The notes under the pieces were generated by a model. That model had not been told where the DNA came from, made no database searches, and was given only the letters and a program-made list of their open reading frames with translations. The translations under genes and the position numbers were made by a program. Shown one piece after another: positions 51,588 to 62,741 of a stretch of DNA of 64,000 nucleotides; positions within the stretch are counted from its first letter, which is position 1; the number at the start of each line of letters is the position of its first letter. Source of the stretch: Lepidostoma basale (taxonomy: Eukaryota > Arthropoda > Insecta > Trichoptera > Lepidostomatidae); NCBI GenBank assembly GCA_022606425.2, contig JAHDVF020000840.1, forward strand, positions 1-64,000. Direction: 5' to 3'.

Positions 51588-51922
51588 TTAAATAAACACC
51601 AATGTCTGGATCGTCCAGCTGACGACAAGTGCACCATCTAAAAGAACATTATGTGTTAAATTATTTTTATTTGTTATTTTATTTTATATCATTGTATTTT
51701 ATATAATTTGTTTTAGATTTATTATGTAGACGTTGAATGATTGAAGTGTGCGCGGGAGATGCCTATTGGTGGCGATGAGGTTCGCAACCCATCACACCGC
51801 GTCTCTCGCGTTGGCGAAAAGAGAAGGATAGAGTGCAGCATCGATTAAAGTGTTGCAGTCCATTCTTTCTGTCTACCCTTTCGGGGAAACGGCGTGATAG
51901 TTAGTTAGTTAGTTAGTTAGTA
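51588..51922 (+). mobile_element. SINE-T, long form
   Basis: 5' half AAACACCAATGTCTGGATCG, GACAAGTGCACCATCTAAAA, GAACATTATGTGTTAAATTA, an AT-rich linker, GTGTGCGCGGGAGATGCCTA, TTGGTGGCGATGAGGTTCGC, then the shared 3' half and (TTAG)n (51899-51920). With 5972 and 58812 it defines the unit at about 335-345 bp. GAGGTTCGCAACC resembles a Pol III box B (GGTTCGANNCC) with one mismatch, but a matching box A is not obvious. Confidence 0.8.
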
Positions 51923-51924
51923 TT

Positions 51925-53735
51925 ATACCATAAAAATGTCAGTTAACTTAAATTTAAACGTTTTTTTACGTTCAAGATGTAATAAACTAAATACATATTC
52001 CGTTTTTAATTTATGAAGTTATTTCGAATAATAAGCGCATGCCACCGACTTGGTTGTACTTTTGCTTGTTGTTTCTATTTAAAAAATGTTGTTTAACAAA
52101 TAAAATTTTATTCCAAAAACATTTTTATGGTGTGTTTATTCTTCAACATATTCTCAGCTACATTATAATTCCTGATGGGTTTTAATAATTTCTTATAATG
52201 AGGGTAATTCAATCTGATAAAACATAACACGAAAGCATACCTATCTAATTGAAGCAATTATTTTCTAAGCATATACAAATTTCCGCATTCATTTCATTTG
52301 AGCATACATAAAATGTAAATTAGCAAAGCAAGAAAAGGACGATGAAATTACTTTAAACGACGATGTCTTTGTTTTTCCATATTTTGGATTTTAGGGTACC
52401 AGAGATTGCAGCTTGTTTAAATATTAAATTATTGTTAAATCTCTTAATATAAATATAACGTCTGTAGACGCTTACGTTAACTCGAAAACCGTTGACAGGG
52501 GATATTCTCATTCAACAATGGAAAAGCGTACATGTTCCTCATTATTTTGAATTTAAAGAGAGAACAACATTGTGTTTCCGGCTTCCGGTATTCCCAAAGT
52601 AACTTCGTTTTCCGGTTCATTGGAAAATTCACGTCAGACAAAACAGGAACAAAACGTAACATACATCGCCAGGATTTTAATGGAGTAACAGGGTGACTTT
52701 TCCTTTGAAAAATAAATGTTGACTCTTCCCAAGGGAATGCTTTTATACAACAAACGGAAATAACGAAAAAAATATGCAGCGTAGAGATTTTTATCTTTTT
52801 TGATTTTACATAAGTTAAGTAAATTCTCTAATTTTTTTATAATAAAGTTTTGCTTCTGAATTATGCTTGTACGAATATTATATTGTTGTACATAAAAAAT
52901 GCATTATATGAAAGTTTTTTATATATATATTTTTACGAAATATTGGTAACAAGTTTAGAATTTATAAGACATGCTCGCGACCGATTAAAACGTATGCTGC
53001 AGAGAAGTGGACTGATTCTGTACGAACCAAAGTGTTCTACGAATATCTGAGATGAAGGTCTTATGATCCGTTGCTGGAAAAACTCGGCAAGTTCGTGTTC
53101 GTACCTTTAGAAATAATAAAAAATGCAAAATAAAGGACATTGTTTAATGGAGTAGATCAAAAACAAAATACTGGAGGGACCATGTCACAGTCACAGTATC
53201 TAGATAATAGTTATCATATTAGAAAAAATGATGAATATTATTTTTAATATCCCTTTACCAATTAAAATTAAAATTATTGCTCTCCTTATCTGCATTATTA
53301 AAGGCAAGTTCGTTATGCACGTTGGGATATGAAATATAAAAATGAGAATGTGAGTGCGAAAGCGAGGAGTCAACAATCACGTAATGATTATTAGACTGAA
53401 ACATCTTGCATATCAATTCTAAAACAACTTTTCTCTCGAGATAGGTGAGATGTAGTCTTCACTTTCTTTACAGGTGAGAAATTCATCTCATTCTCGATGC
53501 TCACTTCTCTTTTTCAGCTTCAGAATCACTGGACCAGGCGATTATTACGTTACAAATAAATTTTATGACAAACGAATAGCCGCTCTACCCAACTCATGAT
53601 CTGTGGAAACAGTATCATGTTGGAATTAAAATATTCCTGGTTGGATTCCCAGTTGCGATATTTATTTGTTAGTATCTAGAAATGTAAGGCAGAAGAACCG
53701 TCAGTTATAAAATTATGTAAGGGTTATAAAGATGT
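51925..53735. other. No gene recognised
   Basis: Mostly AT-rich. 52470-52700 is unique and less AT-rich. At 53160-53180 AATACTGGAGGGACCATGTC resembles a LINE scrap (YWRDHV). Nothing else is supported. Confidence 0.35.
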
Positions 53736-53739
53736 TTTT

Positions 53740-53840
53740 TGCCAAATGTTAAGATAAATGAAGGAATGTTTAAAGTACGTCCAAGCAGTGTGAATGGAGA
53801 AAAGTGTCTAGGAAGGGCGATGCAAACTTGGATTCACCAA
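53740..53840 (+). mobile_element. LINE-T fragment (SSVNGEKCLGR)
   Basis: VRPSSVNGEKCLGRAMQTWI and HQI match the SSVSGKRSQGRPSKTWHDQI region. It is interrupted by the (AAATC)n tail of a minus-strand LINE; a second LINE-T scrap lies beyond that LINE at 54385. Confidence 0.6.
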
Positions 53841-53847
53841 ATTTATA

Positions 53848-54345
53848 AAATTAAATCAAATCAAATCAAATCAAATCAAATCAAATCAAACCAAATGAAA
53901 TCAAATCGAATCAAATCAGTTTATTTTTTCAAAAGATATTTAAAACCACAAATATATTATAGTTTAAGAACAAGTAAAACATAAAAAAATATATAATACC
54001 AGGAACGCATGAGAGATGGTTCGACATTAGGAATACATACTACTCTCCAAAGTCAAGAGTATTTGTCTTCTGAACGTACATTGACGAATATGAAAGACGT
54101 CGATCTCCGAAGCGATCATGTTTTGCAGTTTGATTTCTCTCCCCACCGGCATCACTAGAGGCAGGTTGGTTATGCATGCTAGGAGATTAAACAGTCTGTG
54201 CTGACGCTGTCGAAGATAACCATCTGGAACATAAAGATGGATAGCCTCCAAGATAACGGAGTTCTCAAAGAATCCCCTGATAAGTCTGAAGAAATTGGTC
54301 CCCTGCATGGCCAAGAGGAATGCAGTGGGATAAAGCCACGGATAG
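53848..54345 (-). mobile_element. Jockey/CR1-like LINE, 3' portion
   Basis: The tail is about 13 AAATC-type units at 53850-53918 and the frame 54314-54027 codes NFFRLIRGFFENSVILEAIH, LYVPDGYLRQRQHRLFNLLA and LVMPVGREIKLQNMIASEID. The frame is open to the stop. With LINE-T scraps on both sides (53740-53840 and 54385-54455) this looks like an insertion into a LINE-T copy. Confidence 0.8.
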
Positions 54346-54384
54346 CTTTAGCTCCCTTCGGATAGCACCATTATCAATGACGTC

Positions 54385-54455
54385 GATGTACGAAATCTTA
54401 AAAATCGACGAGCGTGCATATCACGATGATGAATATAGAGGACGTTTGAGAACAT
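54385..54455 (+). mobile_element. LINE-T scrap
   Basis: In one frame VRNLKNRRACISR-like (GTACGAAATCTTAAAAATCG, ACGAGCGTGCATATCACGAT) and MNIEDV, the continuation of LINE-T after the WHDQI region. Confidence 0.5.
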
Positions 54456-54459
54456 TATT

Positions 54460-55215
54460 TATCATAAAACATGCAAAAATATTACGTGATGAAAATAAAA
54501 CTGGAACGTGCTCAGTAAATGTATGCGGAATATGGAAAAATTATAATTATAAATCAAATAATAAATTAAAGTAAAATATAAGTTTAAGCTGGGTGATTTT
54601 CTCTTTACGAATAGTCACTTCACTATCTTGCGACCTTACGCTTTCCGGGCGAATGTTCAGAACCTCGGTGTTATGGTATATGTAATTTCAAGCATTTTTT
54701 TTCTTGCTAAAATAATTATCGTTGAACTTATTGACATTACTTATCAATATTCTAAAGCCATTATAAAACAACAATATATGGTTGTTAACCATGTAATTAT
54801 AACAACGACCGTAGTTGCCTAAAAGATGACTCATAAATGCTGTAATTTAAATAATGTCTATGTGACAAGCATTGTATCTCGTTCATATGCACATACGAAC
54901 AAGCAAAAGAGAATGATAAAGCGCACGATGATTGGTAATATTTTGAGAAAGATTTTCAGGTTTACGAAATATCTGTTATTCAGTGTTACCAATTCGTACC
55001 TTCTTTATTTACCTTTACTTTGTGTTCGTAAAACATTTTATTTTTACAACATTATTCATTAACATGTTTCTGATGGCACTAATCCTTCTTTAATGTAATT
55101 AAAAAAAAACTGTTGTATAAATAATATAATTTCTAATATTTTTTTTTTATAACACTTGATATATTCGGTGTCCTTTATAGTTTTTTTTAGAAATAAAAAT
55201 TGTTCTTAAAAATGC
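54460..55215. other. AT-rich, no gene recognised
   Basis: No supported coding sequence or repeat family. Confidence 0.35.
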
Positions 55216-55221
55216 ATCCCT

Positions 55222-55497
55222 TTGCATAAAAAAGCGCGTTCCAAATTTAAAAGCAAGACTTTCCTCTTGCATTCTGTCTCCCGCCAATTCGGGGCCAAGT
55301 TCAAGATCCGAGCGCCAGCGAACCGGACCGGAGGCGATCGGCTCTCTCCGCCGCGGAGTCAAAGCCCCTGCGAGAGAGGGACATCGCTCTATCGGAGGTT
55401 GTCCATCCCGCTTCCTCTAGCGAGGCCAAAGCCATTGCCAAGACGAGGGAGTTACGTAATGATGGAGTCTAGGTCTACGGTGGATATTTTGGGATGA
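55222..55497 (+). other. GC-rich open frame of 91 codons, possible exon
   Basis: 55240-55500 is clearly richer in G+C and CpG than anything within several kb. The plus frame reads FLLHSVSRQFGAKFKIRAPA, then SPPRSQSPCERGTSLYRRLS, then PLPRRGSYVMMESRSTVDIL and a TGA stop. A minus-strand frame is also open (55147-55362), so the reading direction is not certain. No domain is recognised and no repeat copy is seen in the window. It could be a host exon, promoter-proximal DNA or a unique element fragment. Confidence 0.25.
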
Positions 55498-55504
55498 CGC
55501 ATCA

Positions 55505-57475
55505 GCTTGCCATACTGTGGCTATCTGAAAAAAATAAATAACGCTTTGGGTTAATATCATCGTTTTTATTACTCAGTGTATTTTTTATATCTCACGTTAA
55601 AATGAACTAAATTTATATTAGTTTAAAATATAAAAAAATAAATACTCTGAAAGTATTGAAACGTAATTATTATCCCGTCCATCGTCTTGTTATTCTGTAG
55701 GGTGTAATATCTCTATAATTTTTTAAGTAGACTAGTTTTTCTACCCAGAACTCAAGTCTTTGTGGCTCCAATACAATGATATTTTTTTTATACAACTTCA
55801 TTTTTTTAGCATGTTGAAACATATTTGCCTTGTTCATTGTTTATTATCTTATTCAAATATACCACATCTCTCAATTATATTTTCTTAATCATTTCTTAAC
55901 TGATAAAGTTATTTAAATTGTACTATTTACTACCATAATGTTTTATCTTGGAATACTACTCTAGATAAATATTTTTTTGTTTTTATACAATGTTACAAAA
56001 CATATTATTTTTATGAGTTAACCATCAATTGGATTGGTACCAAACTAGTATTTAAGTCGCATTTTCGTTTCTTGGATATATAAATTCTAAATGAATTATT
56101 ATAGGTATACTCTTTTGTTCAAGATTATTTGATATAATTTTGTTTTCAGTGATATCTAATCTTGTATACACTGGGTATTATTGTAGTATCTTTGCATTAA
56201 ATGGCATTTAGATGTTTCTTATTATTTTAGGTTTCAATTACAGTACAGATTTCTCTATTGATAATTCATTACGATAAATATCGGTACTTGCAATAAGTTA
56301 AAAATTGTAAAAAAAGCTTAGGCTATTTGCAGAATGTGGTCTAACTATGTTTTTATACCGAATCTTTCAGTAATGCATATTGAAGAATCTAGTGATCATA
56401 GCAATATTTATATCTTTTCGAATAGAGGATTTTACATAATATTTTTTTTTTTATACTCTTAAATTTTGATATCTTATTTTAGCAAAGAATGAATACAGTC
56501 TTAAAACGGACGATTTTGAAATTTTTATGTAAAAGAGTGTTCGTATTGATTGGGTACTTAAAATAGATATAACGCATTTTTTTAAAAATAGTAAATAATT
56601 GTAAATATAAGTGGATTTTAACTAAATGTGCATTTAAAAATGTTTTTGTTTAGAATAATTAATTAAATAGTAAATTTTTCTAGGTTTGGTACATTTTTCT
56701 AGGTAAATTCTGGAGTTAATACATTGATTTTGAGATAACTTACTTGATTAAAATATAAAACATGATAAATAATGAAAAAGAAGGATTTAAAAAAATACGT
56801 ATTACAATAAATTCCACTTATGTTTATGGCTTCGACTTCTTCTGGTAACATCTTCTGGTAAACCACCAATTACATTTAAAAAAAATATTATTATCTACAA
56901 TGAACTACGAAGACATTTCAAATAACTCTTTTAGTTTTTTACAAAACATGATTTTAAAAAATAACGATTTTTTTTAATAAAATTAATTTGTTTAATTTAT
57001 ATTATTTGTAATCAAATGGGGGCACATCGAAAATGCTTTTTTGGATGAATATTGATTTATTTTACAATACAGGTGAATATTAAATAACATGGCGCTTGGT
57101 ACGCCCTGTCGCAAGAGTCAACTTGGTAATCTAGAGTTACGTATTGCCCGCTGTTATTGCACTCGGCTTACGGTAATGTCACGGTGACTGCGCTCGCTTA
57201 ACTAATATTCATACTCGTGACGTTTTTGATGCAACTCGTTATGCGAATTGTTTTCTTTTCAAATTTAGAACTCAACAACAAGATGATTAGATTATGTTGT
57301 TTGTTTTTATGCGGGAATCGTTTTATTTCAAGATTGGATTATGTTTATATTAAGAATCACTTTTTTAATTATGGAATGTCACGCTAACTGAGTTTTCATA
57401 ACTATAATATTTCAGTTCACCGCCATTTATGGCATACCTATCTTGTTAAACGAATTGATTTTGAAATTCAAATTG
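55505..57475. other. AT-rich, no gene recognised
   Basis: No repeat family or coding sequence. 57070-57240 is a less AT-rich unique patch. GGCTTCGACTTCTTCTGGTA at 56827-56846 was checked for a hammerhead core and did not fit. Confidence 0.4.
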
Positions 57476-57479
57476 AGAC

Positions 57480-57812
57480 CAACGAGAACTCGGCCATGCT
57501 GGAGGGTGTTCGGCTTTTTGTCCCTGATAGATATCTCCCACAGCGACAGCATAGATTGTTTAGCAGCCGCCAGAATCAACCTGCCCCTGGTGACACCGGT
57601 GGGAAGAGCAATTAATCTGCTGAACGCGGTCTCCTCGGAGATCGACGTCTTTCATATTAGTGAAAGTAGGCAAATCGATCAAATCGGTCGAACCATCTCT
57701 CATGCGTTTCTGGTAGAATACTATACACAATATATTATTTTACCTGTTCTCAATAGATGCCTTAAAAATGAAATTTGTAATGTCTATTGATGAAATAAAC
57801 TGATTTGATTTA
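57480..57812 (+). mobile_element. Jockey/CR1-like LINE, 3' end
   Basis: ENSAMLEGVRLFVPDRYLPQ is split over frames, then INLPLVTPVGRAINLLNAVS and SEIDVFHISES, a small deletion, and the 3' UTR (GTTCTCAATAGATGCCTTAA) ending in AAACTGATTTGATTTATTT. It is the same family as 18483 and ends in GATTT-type units. Confidence 0.8.
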
Positions 57813-57859
57813 TTTTTCAAAATATATTAAAGACAACTAATAAAATGTGGATGTTGCAC

Positions 57860-58032
57860 GATCGAAGTGTGCGCGGGAGATGCCTATTGGTGGCGATGAG
57901 GTTCGCAACCCATCACACCGCGTCTCCCGTCTCCCGCGAAAAGAGAAGGATGGAGTGCCGCATCGGTTAAAGTGTGACAGTCCATTCTTTCTGCCTACCC
58001 TTTAGGGGAGACGGCGTGATGGTTAGTTAGTT
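57860..58032 (+). mobile_element. SINE-T copy
   Basis: GATCGAAGTGTGCGCGGGAG, ATGCCTATTGGTGGCGATGA, GGTTCGCAACCCATCACACC, a small duplication (GTCTCCC twice), AAGGATGGAGTGCCGCATCG and the LINE-T-like end with TTAGTTAG. It lies about 50 bp after a Jockey-like end. Confidence 0.8.
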
Positions 58033-58034
58033 TT

Positions 58035-58808
58035 TTTTTAAAACTTAAAAAAAAACATAATCAATTTCAGAATTAGATTACGAAGAGTTAGCGTTATTAA
58101 ATTTTTATAAAAAAAATTAAGGATACATTTTACAATAAATAGGAAGAGAATTAAAATTCGACTAACGAATAGGCTATATTCTCTAATATGCAATAACCGA
58201 CAGTGTTTATTCTTTTATATTTTCTTCTTCTTCGATGTCGTTTAAGCCCAAATCGAGTGCCCCTACAACTTTTGCTTCAAACTCCTCGTGTCCTCAGCCG
58301 CATCTTCCAATTTGAATCTTGTTAAAACAGTGCTGCATCATTTCTTTAAAATATATAGAAGTCAGTTGGTCATTTTATTTAGGAATTATTTCGCTTTAAA
58401 AGTAAAATTAAACACTTTGATTCCTTTGCTCTAAAATCCATAATATGAAAAAACAAAGACATGGCCATTAAGAGCAATATGAGAATATGAATATGAGAGT
58501 CAAACCACCAAGTAATAGGTAGCTTCGTATCAGAGATATTTCAGTTATTTTTTTGTTGTTAAAACAAGTTTTAAACATAGGCAATTTTTATTAAAACAAG
58601 TAAGATTTGTGCTATTGATTTTTTTTTAGCTTAGAAGAGTATAAAATATATCTGATACACGTGGATAAAAATATATTTCAATTATGATAAGGAGGTTAAA
58701 GAGAATCAGGAACTAAACTTGAATGTTTTGATTTAAAATATTTGTTTATTTGATTATATATTGCGCTTGAAAAATTAATATTTTTAAAATATGTTAAACG
58801 TGTTAAAC
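58035..58808. other. No gene recognised
   Basis: AT-rich. 58220-58330 (TTCTTCTTCTTCGATG and following) looks like a LINE 3' end but no motif could be read. Confidence 0.3.
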
Positions 58809-58811
58809 ATC

Positions 58812-59155
58812 TAATCTATCACGCCGTCTCCCCGAAAGGGTAGGCAGAAATAATGGACTGTCACACTTTAACCGATGCGGCACTCCATCCTTCTCTTTTT
58901 ACCCCGCGGGAGACGCGGTGTGATGGGTTGCGAAACTCATTCGCAATCTCACCCGAACACTTCGATAGTCCGACATCCACAAAATAAATCTTAAACATAT
59001 CATACAAAATAAAATAAGTTAACAAAATAAAAATATTTAAACACATAATGTTCATTTTAGATCGTTCACTTGTTGACATGGACGATCTGGAATTTTGTAA
59101 TTATTCAATTTATGTTACACGCATTTTTAAATTAGCTGTAATTAGGCACTTAAAA
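58812..59155 (-). mobile_element. SINE-T, long form
   Basis: 3' half at 58812-58945, then TTGCGAATGAGTTTCGCAAC, a TCGAAGTGTTCGGGTGAGAT region, AACATTATGTGTTTAAATA, ATCTAAAATG, CAGATCGTCCATGTCAACAA and GTGCCTAATTACAGCTAATT, all on the minus strand. It matches 5972-6275 along the whole length. Confidence 0.75.
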
Positions 59156-59159
59156 CAAT

Positions 59160-59755
59160 ATGATATTTGTATTATCACTTTTATTATGTATGCCAGATTA
59201 TTACGTATACCTTGCTTAAAAATATATTCCTTATAAGCAGGATATAAGCAGTAAAATGTTAACATTTATTTGCATCAAATAAATAAGTTGTAATATTGTG
59301 CTACTAAATATGTTAACATATATTTAAAGCGAATATCAAAACGGGATATTTTTTAATGAAAGTAATTTTCATAAAAGAATGTTGTTATTATCAGAGCCGA
59401 GGCATCTCACAACCGTTACATATTGTATTAATAAAATGTCCGAGTGTTTGGGTTGTCAATTAGCCAAGAGTCTCCCTGGACTATTGCAGAATATAACATT
59501 TTACGGCGCACTAACTCGCGGCAGAGAGCGGATGTAGGTAAACGATTTCTTATCGGAGATTTAAATAACATTAAGCATGTTTTTGCATACTAACAATACA
59601 TTAACTTAATGGTCGAGAAACACTCGAATATCTTTGAAATTTGTTAAGGTTATAGAATATCTGTAAAACAAAACAAATTTGGTATTATATTACAATTCCA
59701 AATATAATAAATTGGCCGTTGATCAAATCAGTGGTGTGGCAACTATTTCATAAAA
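59160..59755. other. No gene recognised
   Basis: 59390-59540 is a unique, less AT-rich patch. No ORF is supported. Confidence 0.35.
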
Positions 59756-59759
59756 TAAA

Positions 59760-59858
59760 AATTATATATTTAATTCGAATGAAAACGTTTGCTTTTTAGA
59801 AGTTTATAATATTTTAGTTAATGGGAATGACATGTCTCGCCTTTCTTAGGCTTTCTAA
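59760..59858. repeat. HP-A half copy
   Basis: TTAATTCGAATGAAAACGTT, TTTTTAGAAGTTTATAATAT and GGGAATGACATGTCTCGCC, then TTTCTTAGGC; one arm only. Confidence 0.6.
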
Positions 59859-59864
59859 ATAAAA

Positions 59865-59947
59865 TTGATATATTTTCACAATAGTTCAAACAACATTGAT
59901 GTATGTCGTTGTCTTGATATATTTTCACAATAGTTCAAACAACATTG
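59865..59947. repeat. 34-bp direct repeat, two identical copies
   Basis: TTGATATATTTTCACAATAG and TTCAAACAACATTG occur at 59865-59898 and again, identical, at 59914-59947, with 15 bp between. A partial third piece, GTTCAAACAATAGTG, follows the RTE insertion at 60124. Confidence 0.9.
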
Positions 59948-59964
59948 TTTTATGCCATTGTTGT

Positions 59965-60123
59965 ATGTTGGGGGCCCACAGTTGCGTTGGCGCGACGATG
60001 TCCGGAGAAGTGCGGGAAGTGCCCGGATGCGGATCGCTCAGGATAGAAGAGAATGGAAAATGCGAGAGGAGGCCTACGTCCAGGAGTGGTCGGTCAATAC
60101 AGGCTGAAGACGAAGAAGAAGAA
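59965..60123 (+). mobile_element. RTE-type LINE 3' end
   Basis: Frame GPQLRWRDDVRRSAGSARMR, IAQDRREWKMREEAYVQEWS and VNTG, then AAGACGAAGAAGAAGAAG. Only about 160 bp remain. Confidence 0.8.
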
Positions 60124-60239
60124 GTTCAAACAATAGTGTAGAGAAATGTCAGCTGTAATCAGTTCAAATTCCATTTTGTATAGAATCTTGTTTACACTCC
60201 TGATTATATAAAGGACATAAAGGAGTTAGTTTATAACAG

Positions 60240-60375
60240 TGTCACCAGTCTGTCGAAACCTGGCGAAACCGGTCGCTGTCAAAATAATACACCAATGGAA
60301 GTAGTTAATAAAAAAATATCTAAAATTTTATTCCATTACTATTTAACATAAAATGAAGAGATTTCAGTAAAATCA
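60240..60375 (+). repeat. HP-E repeat with CTGTCGA core
   Basis: CAGT (60249-60252 region), CTGTCGA, a shortened stem II ending CCTGGC, GAAAC, CG, GTC and GCTG. It is the HP-E copy closest to the hammerhead consensus in the CUGANGA box (only A6 differs), though part of stem II is lost. Then AATGGAAGTAGTTAATAAA and AAGAGATTTCAGTAAAATCA. Confidence 0.65.
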
Positions 60376-60379
60376 ATAG

Positions 60380-61530
60380 ATAATGATGTAAGTGATCACC
60401 TTTTGATGCTTTACAGATGGTGACTCTTTTGTCAAAAAATTCAATAACTTTTTAAGATAAATTGGCCTTAATCTCGCCAATAATACTTATAATCTCCGAC
60501 ATTAAATCATTTATTGTTTTATAAATCAACAGGAATTGATTCTAAACATTAAAAAACTCATAATGAATATTCTAAAAAATATATTTTTTATACATCAATA
60601 TATTTTTGTCGTGGTTAAAATTGAATGATCAAAATATTATTGAATTGCGCTAAGCACGACTACGTTTTCTTTTATACTCTTCCAGAAAAAAATGTAAGTT
60701 TATGATAATCAGAATATATTTAATTATTGAAATTTCCGTGTGATGCTTACCCATATACCTCATATGATGAGTAAGCAGTGTACGGTTGTTTAAATTATTT
60801 TACGTGTTCACAAAAACACCTCTGAATAAGTAATATAACTATGTATCATTAGGCAATGAAAAGATTAACAATTTATATTACATATTTGAAAAATGAAAAT
60901 AGAAATCCAAATAAGAAAAATTCAAATAAATAAAATCTAAAAATACAACAATCAAACGATCGTATGTGTTTATAACTATAACATACTTGTAAAATGAGCA
61001 ATTAACTATTTGATTTGTAAATTTTTTAGTTATCCAAATCATTTGTATTTTGCCCAAAATTTCAAATAACCAACGAATTTAACCAGTTGAAATAAAACCT
61101 TCAAAACTAATTTGTTTGTTTTGGGTTTTGAATATTTTATCGAATAAATAGAAAATAGTGTTTTATACTCGTAGCCCCTGGAAACGACACAAAGTCTGAC
61201 AAATTTTTTTCCATATTGGTAAGACATATTTTTATTTTCATATATATTTTTTTTCGGGTAACATACTACAATTTGCATACATAAATAAAAATGTATAAAA
61301 ACAATACCGGAAATTTTATTAACTTGCTACTATATGTATTACATAAACGTTTAATAATGTATACGTATACACGCATATACACATACATATATGTACATAA
61401 TAATAAAAACGACAAAAGTAACAATAATTACAAAACAATAGTCCATTCAAGTATAATACAAAACGAATGATGCACTAACCATTCCTTTAAAATCAGATAC
61501 ATTCCGATAAGTAAACATTATTATAATATA
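60380..61530. other. AT-rich, no gene recognised
   Basis: The ORF 61039-61278 (minus) is AT-driven. CCTGGAAACGACACAAAGTC at 61186 is one arm of the 17213 inverted repeat. 61360-61400 is a TA/CA-rich low-complexity run. Confidence 0.4.
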
Positions 61531-61534
61531 AAAA

Positions 61535-61765
61535 AAAACTAACTAACTAACTAACCATCACGCCGTCTCCCCGAAGGGGTAGGCAGAAATAATGGACTGC
61601 CATACTTTTCTTTTCCGACATATTTCTCTCGATTCCTCAACATTCATACATCGTGTCATGCACGCGCGTCGATTTTTCTGACTCCTCACATGGCCGACAT
61701 TCAATATTTGATTTATTTGATCGTGCCACGTTTTCCTCGGTCTTCCTCTATTTCTGGTTCCATAA
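61535..61765 (-). mobile_element. LINE-T, 3' fragment
   Basis: CTAA units at 61539-61556, then the standard end. Minus strand codes EPEIEEDRGKRGTIK (frameshifted RGRPRKTWHD), INQILNVGHVRSQKN, RACMTRCMNVEE and SRE. It is one of the better-preserved 3' ends. Confidence 0.8.
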
Positions 61766-61769
61766 TAAT

Positions 61770-62355
61770 AATAATTAATAAAGTTAAATATTTTTTTTGT
61801 AATTACATATCCGATAGGAAAATTAGGACAGACACAAGAGAGATAAGTTATTTAAACACCATCCTTACGATATATAAAGCTTATCATTCATTGATACGAA
61901 AAAGAAGAATATTTATTTGTGGTAAACTATATGAATTCATTAATACTATTCTACGCCACTGATTTTTATATTTTATGTGCCTAACGGTTTCCGAATCTCA
62001 AAAGAATGATTCGATTCGGCATTTGCCTTTAAAATATTAGACAAAATGTCATATTTTTAAATCGTTAATTAAATTATTTAAATGAGACTTTAGCCTATTC
62101 GTGTCACCAGTCACTGTGTCATGTTAATGATGATATAAGTTTGCAAATATTATGACAAAAGAAATATCAAATGGCAGCCTATCATATGGCATAAAGCAAA
62201 CTAATCCATCAGACCTTTCCCAGAGAAGTAGACGGTAAATTTAAACACCTACATTTTTCGATCGGACATACTTCACTTAAGTCCTACACATTGATACAAC
62301 TAGTCACAAGCGATTCGATTTTTGTACCTCTTAAAAAAGTTTCACTGTAACATTT
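61770..62355. other. No gene recognised
   Basis: AT-rich with a few short ORFs and no recognised repeat. Confidence 0.4.
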
Positions 62356-62359
62356 AACT

Positions 62360-62595
62360 AATATATTTATTGTTTCTTGAACAATGATGTAAAACTCCAT
62401 ATTAAATAATTGATACGAATGAAAACATCTGTTTTCTAGAAGTTTCATTATATTTTATGTGAATGACATGTTTCGCCCTGTCGAATGCATTATCAAACAT
62501 TAGGTAATGCCTTCGAGATGCAAAACATGTCTTTCACATAACATATTATAACTTCTAGAAAACAGACGTTTTCATTCGCATCAATTATAATTACA
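62360..62595. repeat. HP-A foldback element, best copy
   Basis: Left arm about 62410-62496 and right arm 62500-62586 are inverted copies: GAATGAAAACATCTGTTTTC, TAGAAGTTTCATTATATTTT, GTGAATGACATGTTTCGCC against GCAAAACATGTCTTTCACAT, AACTTCTAGAAAACAGACG. Minus strand of the left arm holds TTGATAA, a stem, GAAAC, AT and GTC; the right arm holds a decayed counterpart. Upstream, TTTATTGTTTCTTGAACAAT belongs to the unit. Confidence 0.85.
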
Positions 62596-62741
62596 ACTAA
62601 TACTACTTAAGTGCACACTGAATAATACAATTTAGAAGTTTTATTTGCTGGCTTAAACTATTATATACTAAATATTTCATTTCATTAAATAATTATTTTA
62701 CTCTGGTAAATTTGATGAAATCTCTGTTACATTTTTTTTCC

